NCBI GenBank assembly: GCA_937921835.1
Contig: CAKZVG010000304.1
Location: 1 to 5,672 of the forward strand
Reading direction: 5' to 3'
Source of the DNA: an uncultured Bryobacteraceae bacterium
GTDB lineage: Bacteria; Acidobacteriota; Terriglobia; Bryobacterales; Bryobacteraceae
DNA: 5,672 nucleotides
A program made the position numbers and the translations under genes. Under the pieces are notes generated by a model. That model made no database searches and had not been told where the DNA came from. It saw nothing but the letters and a program-made list of their open reading frames with translations. Positions 1-4,879 of this stretch are shown piece after piece. Positions within the stretch are counted from its first letter, which is position 1; each line of letters begins with the position of its first letter.

Positions 1-215
1 AGGCGGAAGCGCCCGGCTGGCCGGCGACCCAACAGAGGCAGTTCTTCTCGCTGATTCTCAACCACACGATGCAGAGCTACTACGGCGACCCGCGCCACGG
101 AGGCAATCGCGACCGGGTGGGCTATCGCATGCTCGGCATTCCCGCCACCCCGGTGCGCGGGCGCGAGCACCACGATCTCGCCGCGCCGGCGGCGCCTGCC
201 GGGAGGCGGTCATGA
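1..215 (+). CDS. Gluconate 2-dehydrogenase subunit 3-like small subunit (3' end only)
   Basis: Only the last 70 residues are in the window; the first whole codon is at position 3 and the stop is TGA at 213-215. The reading FFSLILNHTMQSYYGDPRHG, followed by GNRDRVGYRMLGIP, matches the C-terminal signature of the gluconate 2-dehydrogenase subunit 3 family: an aromatic/HT segment, then YYGDPxxGGN and a G(Y/W)xMxGxP ending. In that family the small subunit partners a GMC-type FAD dehydrogenase, is usually needed for its maturation, and often carries the twin-arginine signal that takes the complex to the periplasm. The N-terminus, where such a signal would lie, is outside the window, so export is inferred. 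Its stop overlaps the start of the next gene (ATGA), indicating an operon with translational coupling. The downstream large subunit strongly supports the call. Confidence 0.85.
   Translation, partial: AEAPGWPATQQRQFFSLILNHTMQSYYGDPRHGGNRDRVGYRMLGIPATPVRGREHHDLAAPAAPAGRRS
202..206 (+). promoter_or_regulatory. Ribosome binding site of the GMC oxidoreductase
   Basis: GGAGG lies 5 bases before the ATG at 212, inside the last codons of the upstream small-subunit gene. Together with the ATGA overlap it fixes the start of the large subunit and suggests re-initiation by ribosomes finishing the upstream gene. Confidence 0.75.
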
Positions 216-1861
216 AACACGTCAACGCCGTGGTCGTCGGCGCCGGCGCGGCCGGCGGCGTGGTGGCCAAGGAACTCGCCACGGCGGGACTGAGCGTCGT
301 CCTGCTCGAAGCCGGCCGCTGGACCACCAACCGGGACTGCAACAAGGACGACCTCCAAAACCAGCGCACCTCGGTGTTGGGCCTGCCTTTCGGCCCCGAC
401 GACGAGCGCCATCCGCGCGTCGTGGTGGACGCTAAGGGAGTGCCACGGGTGGTGGCGCCGAGCGAGGGCGGCGGCCACAACGCCGCCTGTGTCGGAAGCG
501 GCACGGTCAGCTACGGAGCCATGGCCTGGCGCTTCATGCCGCAGGATTTCAAGATGCGCTCGACCTACGGCGCCGTCGAGGGGAGCACCCTCGAGGACTG
601 GCCCATCAGCTACGACGACCTCGAACCGTTCTACGAAAAAGCCGAGTGGGAATTGGGCGTCTCCGGCGACGTGGACCCGGACCCGTTCAAAGGACCGCGC
701 AAGCGCGGCCTCCCGATGCCGCCGGTTCCGCGCAACCGCGAGTACCACATCCTCCACCCCGCGGCCAAGCGCCTGGGCTGGCATCCCTTCGACATCCCGA
801 TGCTGCGCAACAGTATCCCCTACAACGGCCGCCAGCCCTGCATGCAATGCCGCTGGTGCGTCGGCCACCAGTGCGAGGTGGACGCCAAGAACGGGACCCA
901 GAACACCGTCATTCCCACCGCCCTGGCCACCGGCAACTGCGAACTGCGCACCCGCTGCCGCGCCAAGGAGATCCTGGTGGACTCGCAAGGGCGCCCGCGC
1001 GGCGTCGCCTATTTCGACGAGCGCGACCGGCTGCGAGAGCAAACCGCCGACCTCATCGTCGTCTCCTGCGCGGCCATCGAATCCGCCCGCCTGCTGCTGA
1101 ACTCCAAAAGCCGCCACCACCCCAACGGGATCGGCAACCGCTACGACTGGGTCGGGCGGAATCTGCAAGGGCACACCTACGTCCGGGCGGCGGGTCTGTT
1201 CAAAGAGCAGGTCTACGACGATCTTGGCCCCGGCGCGAGCGTCGCCATCTGCGACTTTGCGCACAACAACCCGGGCATCGTGGGCGGCGCCATGCTGTGT
1301 AACGAGTTCATCCGGACGCCCTACCAGTACATCTCGAAAACGCCGCCCGGAATGCCGCGCTGGGGTCCCCGGCACAAGAAATGGATGCGCGAGACCTACG
1401 GCCGGCACATCAGCGTGGGCGGCCCGATCGAGCAGATTCCGATGTGGGAGGCGCGCGTCGAACTCGATCCCGAGGTGAAGGATTACTGGGGCGTGCCGGT
1501 TGCGCGCCTTTCGGGCAACCAGCACAAACACACCGTCGAGATCGCGAAATTCCTGGCCGCCAAGTGTGAGCGGTGGTTGCAGGAAGCGGGCGCGATCGAA
1601 ACCTGGTACAGCCTGCCGGGAATCGCCGGGGCCAGCGGCGGACAGCACCAGGCCGGCACCTGCCGCATGGGGGACGATCCCAAGACCTCGGTCGTCAACC
1701 GGCATTGCCAGGTGCACGGCGTCGACAACCTGTTCGTGATCGACGGCAGCGTGCACGTCACCAACGGGACGTTCAATCCGGTTCTGACGATCCTTGCGAT
1801 CGGCTACTACGCCGCGGCCTGGATCGCGAAAGAGTGGAAAGGCACGAGGTTCCGGCCGTGA
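212..1861 (+). CDS. FAD-dependent GMC oxidoreductase (sugar/polyol dehydrogenase large subunit)
   Basis: A 549-residue protein of the glucose-methanol-choline family, probably oxidising an alcohol group of a sugar, polyol or sugar acid and passing electrons to a cytochrome rather than to oxygen. The FAD dinucleotide fold opens the protein: GAGAAGG at residues 10-16, with Glu33 closing the second strand. The C-terminal GMC domain spans about residues 405-540 and holds the catalytic pair, His479 in the HQAGTCRMG motif and Asn522 in GTFNPVLTI. Length and the His/Asn pair fit gluconate/fructose/sorbitol dehydrogenase large subunits. Four cysteines (210, 213, 216, 221) lie in the position where FAD glucose dehydrogenases bind an iron-sulfur cluster. 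No signal peptide is visible, so export with the small subunit is likely. The start is set by GGAGG 5 bases upstream; the stop overlaps the cytochrome start. The substrate cannot be read from the sequence. Confidence 0.93.
   Translation: MKHVNAVVVGAGAAGGVVAKELATAGLSVVLLEAGRWTTNRDCNKDDLQNQRTSVLGLPFGPDDERHPRVVVDAKGVPRVVAPSEGGGHNAACVGSGTVSYGAMAWRFMPQDFKMRSTYGAVEGSTLEDWPISYDDLEPFYEKAEWELGVSGDVDPDPFKGPRKRGLPMPPVPRNREYHILHPAAKRLGWHPFDIPMLRNSIPYNGRQPCMQCRWCVGHQCEVDAKNGTQNTVIPTALATGNCELRTRCRAKEILVDSQGRPRGVAYFDERDRLREQTADLIVVSCAAIESARLLLNSKSRHHPNGIGNRYDWVGRNLQGHTYVRAAGLFKEQVYDDLGPGASVAICDFAHNNPGIVGGAMLCNEFIRTPYQYISKTPPGMPRWGPRHKKWMRETYGRHISVGGPIEQIPMWEARVELDPEVKDYWGVPVARLSGNQHKHTVEIAKFLAAKCERWLQEAGAIETWYSLPGIAGASGGQHQAGTCRMGDDPKTSVVNRHCQVHGVDNLFVIDGSVHVTNGTFNPVLTILAIGYYAAAWIAKEWKGTRFRP
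1846..1849 (+). promoter_or_regulatory. Ribosome binding site deciding the GTG start of the cytochrome
   Basis: GAGG lies 8 bases before GTG at 1858. It supports a start that overlaps the preceding stop (GTGA) and immediately yields a signal-anchor sequence; no in-frame ATG exists until after the second heme motif. Confidence 0.6.
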
Positions 1862-2925
1862 AGCTCCGCCATGCAGGTTTTCTCACCGCCGGCGCGGCGC
1901 TGGCGCTCGCCGGCCTGTCGATACCCGGCTCCCACTATTACTACCGCTGGTCGGCGGGCGAAGGATGTGCGCGCTGTCACGAAATCCGGCCGCATTTCGA
2001 TTCCTGGCGCGGCTCCTCGCACCGCCGCATTAACTGCCTGGATTGCCACGAAAGCTCGATGGGAACCAATCTGCATCGCGTGGCGGCGCACTGGAAAGGC
2101 GACATCCCCGAGCGGCCGGGCCTGAAACTCAACGACGTCTTCGCCATGGTCGAGCGCTGCAAGAGTTGCCACCAGCAGGAGTTCGCGCAGTGGCGCAGCG
2201 GCCCGCACGCCACCACCTACGCGCGCATTTTCACCGATCCCGAGCACAACCGCAAGCGCGTCTTGATGGACGACTGCCTGCGTTGCCACGGCATGCACTT
2301 CCCCGGCGCCATCGCGGACGTCGTCGCGCCCATCGACACCCAAGGCCCCTGGACGCTCAAGGACGGCAAGCTGGTCAACGCTCCCGCGATTCCCTGCCTC
2401 ACCTGCCACGCCATCCACCGCGAAGGCGGGCCGATGGAGCGGGCCGGCACGCGCATCGGAACGCGGCAGGAACGCTTCCGGCCGTCGCTGGCGCTCAAGG
2501 ACCGGCGCTCGCAAATGCACCTGCCGCTGGAGCAACTGCCGGTCCCGGAGATGATCGAAGGCGTGCGGCCGGTACGCATGTCGCCGGACCGCCGGCAGGC
2601 GCTGTGCTACCAGTGCCACGCACCGCTGGCCTCGCGCCTGGTGGGCTCGGGCGACGACCGCACTCCGCTCGGCGTGCACGAGGGACTGAGTTGCCTGGCC
2701 TGCCACCAGAAACACGGCCAGTGGACGCGCGCCTCCTGCGCCGGCTGCCACCCCCGACTGTCCAATTGCGGCCTGGATGTCGAAACTATGGACACCACAT
2801 TCCGCGATCCCAAGAGCCGGCATAACATCCACTGGGTGAAGTGCGCCGATTGCCACCCGAAAGGCGTGCCGCCGCGGCGGCCGGCGGCTGCGGCGCGCGC
2901 CGTGGCCGCTCTCACCGCGCCCTAG
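1858..2925 (+). CDS. Nonaheme c-type cytochrome with NapC/NrfH-like N-terminus
   Basis: A 355-residue multiheme cytochrome c, the probable electron acceptor of the dehydrogenase encoded just upstream. Residues 1-22 (KLR, then an alanine/leucine-rich stretch) form a signal sequence, probably an uncleaved membrane anchor, followed by a tyrosine/tryptophan-rich juxtamembrane segment. Nine CxxCH motifs begin at Cys37, 60, 101, 140, 180, 250, 279, 294 and 329. The first pair, CARCHEI and then SSHRRINCLDCH, is typical of NapC/NirT/NrfH quinol-oxidising cytochromes. Three hemes (Cys140, 180, 279) have the CxxCHxxH form. Thirteen further histidines after residue 45 could be distal ligands, enough for bis-His coordination of all nine hemes. 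Residues 185-249 contain no heme site. The start is GTG overlapping the previous stop. The hemes would lie outside the cytoplasmic membrane and pass electrons along the envelope; the final acceptor is unknown. Confidence 0.92.
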   Translation: MKLRHAGFLTAGAALALAGLSIPGSHYYYRWSAGEGCARCHEIRPHFDSWRGSSHRRINCLDCHESSMGTNLHRVAAHWKGDIPERPGLKLNDVFAMVERCKSCHQQEFAQWRSGPHATTYARIFTDPEHNRKRVLMDDCLRCHGMHFPGAIADVVAPIDTQGPWTLKDGKLVNAPAIPCLTCHAIHREGGPMERAGTRIGTRQERFRPSLALKDRRSQMHLPLEQLPVPEMIEGVRPVRMSPDRRQALCYQCHAPLASRLVGSGDDRTPLGVHEGLSCLACHQKHGQWTRASCAGCHPRLSNCGLDVETMDTTFRDPKSRHNIHWVKCADCHPKGVPPRRPAAAARAVAALTAP

Positions 2926-2927
2926 CG

Positions 2928-3785
2928 CTACGCTTTGGACCGGGCGCGATCCCGGCGCGCGGGCTTCGGCGCCCCGGGATCGCCGTTTTCTGACATCGGC
3001 ATCCGGAATTGCTTCGAGACGCTGCGAGCCGCCTCCACTAGCGCGGCGATGACGGGCGCGCTCCGGCCCGGGCTGAAGCGCGAACTCGGGCCTGAAATGC
3101 TCATGGCGGCGATGGCCGTGCCTTGCGCGTTCAGAATCGGAGCGCCGACGCAGGTGGCCAGCAGCGTGGTCTCGCCCTTGTCGAGCGCGTAGCCCCGCTC
3201 GCGGATGCGTTTCAGTTCTCGCCGGAACTCCGCCGGATCGGTGATGGTGTTGCGGGTGATCCCGGCTAGCGGGCGCTCCGCGATCAGGCTTTCCACCAGC
3301 TCCGGCGGAGAGAACGCCAGAATGGCCTTGCCAAGCGAACTGGCGTGCGCTGGAATCGACGCGCCGGGCCGCTCGGAAAGCCGCAGGGCGAACTCGCTCG
3401 GGACCACCTCCAGATACACGACCTTATCGAAATTCAGGCGCCCCAGGTTCACCGTCTCCCCGAACTCGTCGCGCAGGCGCAGCATGTGGGGCAGCGCGGT
3501 GTGGCGCAGCGCGTCGGCGCTGGCGACTTCGCTCGCCAGCTCGCCCAGGCTGGGGCTGATGTGGTAGTTCCGCCGCTCGTCGCGCAGCACGTAGCCCAGC
3601 GCCTGGAGCGTCGAAAGCACCCGGAACACGGTTGACTTGGCGACCCGCGTCCGCTGCGTGATGTCGTTTAGCCCGAGTGCGCCCGAGCGCGACAACTCCT
3701 GGAGAATCCGGAAGGTGCTGCGGACCACCGGCACCATGTAACGCTCCGCGGACGCGGCGGTGGGGCCTTTCTTCGGACGTGGCAC
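2928..3785 (-). CDS. IclR-family transcriptional regulator
   Basis: A 285-residue DNA-binding regulator. Residues 18-80 are the winged helix-turn-helix: VPVVRSTFRIL, the recognition region LNDITQRTRVAKSTVFRVL (39-57) and the wing around RDERRNYHIS. Residues 92-262 are the IclR effector-binding domain, with LGKAILAF at 151-158 and the RGYALDKGETTLLATCVGAPI-type segment at 197-217 that is diagnostic of the family. Residues 263-285 are a basic, proline-rich tail. Family members sense small metabolites, often in sugar, acetate or aromatic catabolism; the ligand here is unknown. The gene converges on the cytochrome gene, with 2 bases between stops. The start is unsettled: GTG at 3785 includes the RY-VPVV motif common at IclR N-termini but has a purine-rich GAGAGG directly abutting it; ATG at 3737 (residue 17) has GGAG at good spacing and would give 269 residues. 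Confidence 0.93.
   Translation of the reverse strand: MPRPKKGPTAASAERYMVPVVRSTFRILQELSRSGALGLNDITQRTRVAKSTVFRVLSTLQALGYVLRDERRNYHISPSLGELASEVASADALRHTALPHMLRLRDEFGETVNLGRLNFDKVVYLEVVPSEFALRLSERPGASIPAHASSLGKAILAFSPPELVESLIAERPLAGITRNTITDPAEFRRELKRIRERGYALDKGETTLLATCVGAPILNAQGTAIAAMSISGPSSRFSPGRSAPVIAALVEAARSVSKQFRMPMSENGDPGAPKPARRDRARSKA
2946..2989 (+). terminator. Probable intrinsic terminator of the dehydrogenase-cytochrome operon
   Basis: A perfect 10-bp inverted repeat has arms GCGATCCCGG (2946-2955) and CCGGGATCGC (2974-2983). The enclosed 18 bases contain a GC-TTCG-GC mini-hairpin, and TTTT follows at 2986-2989. It begins 20 bases after the cytochrome stop and has a T-run only on the plus side, so it fits termination of the plus-strand operon. 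It lies entirely inside the 3' end of the convergent regulator gene. The T-run is short and two bases off the stem, so efficiency is uncertain. Confidence 0.55.
3744..3747 (-). promoter_or_regulatory. Candidate ribosome binding site for the alternative IclR start
   Basis: On the minus strand GGAG lies 6 bases before ATG at 3737-3735. It is the best-placed Shine-Dalgarno sequence near the 5' end of the regulator and argues for a start 16 codons inside the longer reading frame. It could also be chance, since it falls in a coding-like stretch. Confidence 0.4.
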
Positions 3786-3791
3786 CCTCTC

Positions 3792-3819
3792 AGTATGCCA
3801 GAGTTCATTAGAAAAACAA
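3792..3819 (-). promoter_or_regulatory. Possible promoter of the IclR gene
   Basis: On the minus strand TTGTTT (3819-3814) and CATACT (3797-3792) are separated by 16 bases, and CATACT is preceded by TGG, giving an extended -10 element. Transcription would begin near 3785. That would make the GTG start leaderless, or give ATG at 3737 a leader of about 48 bases. The -35 match is weak. Confidence 0.35.
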
Positions 3820-3837
3820 CACGGCCGAACCCGGCCG
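3811..3837 (-). terminator. Intrinsic terminator of the TGS GTPase gene
   Basis: Reading the minus strand, CGGCCG (3837-3832), loop GGTT and CGGCCG (3827-3822) form a 6-bp G+C hairpin with a four-base loop. It is followed by TGTTGTTTTTC (3821-3811). It starts 14 bases after the TAA stop of the GTPase. The placement and T-rich tail in otherwise G+C-rich DNA make a rho-independent terminator likely. Confidence 0.65.
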
Positions 3838-3851
3838 CCGGCTCGCCGGGC

Positions 3852-4793
3852 TTAAATATGGAACTCCAGGATATCCCCGTCCTGGAGCACGTGGCCGCGC
3901 TCGACCATCAGGCCGTCGCGGCCGCCGGCGGCGTGGAACAGACGGGCGAAGCGCAGGTGTTCGGCGAAGTCCTTGTGCACCATCCGCGCCGCGTCTTCCA
4001 CGGTCTGGCCGCGGCGCAGGATGAAGGGCGCCGCGAAATCCACTTTCTTGCCGGGGGCTTTAGTGTAGACGCGCACCAGCCGCAGCGCGTCGAACAAGGC
4101 GCGGCCGAACCCGTCAAGGTTGCGGCCTGTGGCTGCCGAAACCGGCACCGCGCGCATGCGGTTCGCGTACAGCTCCGCCAGGGCGGCGAAGTTCTCCTCC
4201 CCGCCGGGGAGGTCGATCTTGTTGCCCGCCAGCAACTCCGGCGGCCGCAGCCGTTTCTCTTCGAACAGCTCGAGCGTGCACTCGATGCCGCCGAGCACGT
4301 CCGGATCGTTTACATCCGCCACCAGCACGCTCAGATCGGCGTAGCGGATGGCCTGCGGCAGCCATGGCTCCAGGTAATCGCGCGAGACCGCCGGCAGGTC
4401 GATGAGCTGGATGGGCACGTTCTCGTAGCGCATCATCCCCGCCGCCGGCAGGCGCGTGGTGAAGGGGTAGTCCGCCACCTCCGGCTGGGCGTTGGTAAGC
4501 CGGGCGAGGAGCTGCGACTTGCCCGAGTTCGGCGGACCGGTCAGCGCCACCTGTCCGGCGCCTTCCTTCGGGATGTGGTAGAACGGAGCGGCGTGGTGCG
4601 CGCCTTTCTTCTGCGACTCCTTGCGCGCCTGCGACAGCCGCCGCTTGAGATCGGCCTGGAGTTTTTCGGTGCCCTTGTGCTTGGGCAGAGTGGCCAGCAT
4701 CTTCTCGAGCGCCGCGATCTTCGCGGCCGGCGATTGCGCTTCGCGGTAGCTGCGCTCCGCCTCTAGGTAGTCAGGAGTGAGATTGGCGGGCAT
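3852..4793 (-). CDS. Obg/DRG-like GTPase with C-terminal TGS domain
   Basis: A 313-residue P-loop GTPase of the TRAFAC class, resembling the DRG/Obg group. Residues 1-64 are a charged, helical N-terminal region (tyrosine, glutamate and lysine rich). The G domain has G1 GPPNSGKS at 86-93, the G2 threonines in YPFTT (109-113), G3 DLPA at 132-135, G4 NKID at 191-194 and G5 SAATG at 219-223. Residues from about 238 to 313 are a TGS domain ending QDGDILEFHI, the form that often ends DRG and related proteins and contacts RNA or the ribosome. The role is probably in ribosome or translation-linked regulation in the cytoplasm, but no specific function is known to me. The G3 glycine is replaced by alanine. 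ATG at 4793 was chosen over an upstream GTG at 4826 because AAGGAGGAG stands 7 bases before it. It has its own terminator and promoter candidate. Confidence 0.9.
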   Translation of the reverse strand: MPANLTPDYLEAERSYREAQSPAAKIAALEKMLATLPKHKGTEKLQADLKRRLSQARKESQKKGAHHAAPFYHIPKEGAGQVALTGPPNSGKSQLLARLTNAQPEVADYPFTTRLPAAGMMRYENVPIQLIDLPAVSRDYLEPWLPQAIRYADLSVLVADVNDPDVLGGIECTLELFEEKRLRPPELLAGNKIDLPGGEENFAALAELYANRMRAVPVSAATGRNLDGFGRALFDALRLVRVYTKAPGKKVDFAAPFILRRGQTVEDAARMVHKDFAEHLRFARLFHAAGGRDGLMVERGHVLQDGDILEFHI

Positions 4794-4800
4794 GCGGGTT

Positions 4801-4809
4801 CTCCTCCTT
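4801..4809 (-). promoter_or_regulatory. Strong ribosome binding site deciding the GTPase start
   Basis: AAGGAGGAG on the minus strand sits 7 bases upstream of ATG at 4793. This near-perfect Shine-Dalgarno sequence would lie inside the coding region if the upstream GTG at 4826 were used, so it settles the start. Confidence 0.8.
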
Positions 4810-4816
4810 GCGCGAC

Positions 4817-4825
4817 AGAATATCA
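4817..4825 (-). promoter_or_regulatory. Possible extended -10 promoter element of the GTPase gene
   Basis: TGATATTCT on the minus strand fits an extended -10 (TGn plus TATTCT, 4 of 6 consensus bases). It would start transcription near 4810, just ahead of the Shine-Dalgarno sequence. No convincing -35 is present in the G+C-rich bases upstream, so this is tentative. Confidence 0.3.
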
Positions 4826-4862
4826 CTTCCCGGGCCCCGGCCCATGCTACGCTGCTCAGGGA

Positions 4863-4868
4863 AAGGAG
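4863..4868 (+). promoter_or_regulatory. Ribosome binding site of the MDR dehydrogenase
   Basis: AAGGAG lies 11 bases before ATG at 4880, somewhat farther than ideal. No other in-frame start nearby fits the MRAVRIHEHGGPEVL start typical of the family, so the pairing is accepted. Confidence 0.55.
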
Positions 4869-4879
4869 AGACCGGGCGG

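Larger units (their letters stand above)
4794..4879. other. Divergent intergenic region
   Basis: These 86 bases separate the GTPase (minus) from the MDR enzyme (plus). They contain the two ribosome binding sites, a tentative extended -10 for the GTPase, and a G+C block around 4829-4842. No clear plus-strand promoter or operator palindrome was found. Confidence 0.6.

Noticed and set aside
122..1756. A 544-codon open frame on the minus strand, opposite the GMC oxidoreductase
   Set aside because: Its translation is rich in Ala, Val, Gly, His and Arg with no recognisable motif, as expected from the complement of G+C-rich coding DNA, whereas the plus frame has clear FAD and GMC motifs.
1573..1857. 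Extension of the cytochrome upstream to ATG 1573
   Set aside because: The extra 95 residues are out of frame with the GMC gene they overlap and look like shadow sequence; GTG at 1858 gives an immediate signal anchor and a GAGG at proper spacing.
1807..2856. A 349-codon open frame on the minus strand, opposite the cytochrome
   Set aside because: Low-complexity shadow translation without domains; the plus strand has nine heme motifs in one frame.
3795..4766. A 323-codon plus-strand frame opposite the GTPase
   Set aside because: It is a composition shadow without motifs; the minus strand holds the G1-G5 series and a strong ribosome binding site.
4794..4826. Extension of the GTPase to a GTG at 4826
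   Set aside because: It would bury the AAGGAGGAG site within the coding region and add an arginine-rich leader unlike the family.
4825..4853. TGCTACGCT (4845-4853) as an extended -10 for the MDR gene
   Set aside because: Only 3 of 6 bases match the -10 consensus and no -35 lies at the right distance.
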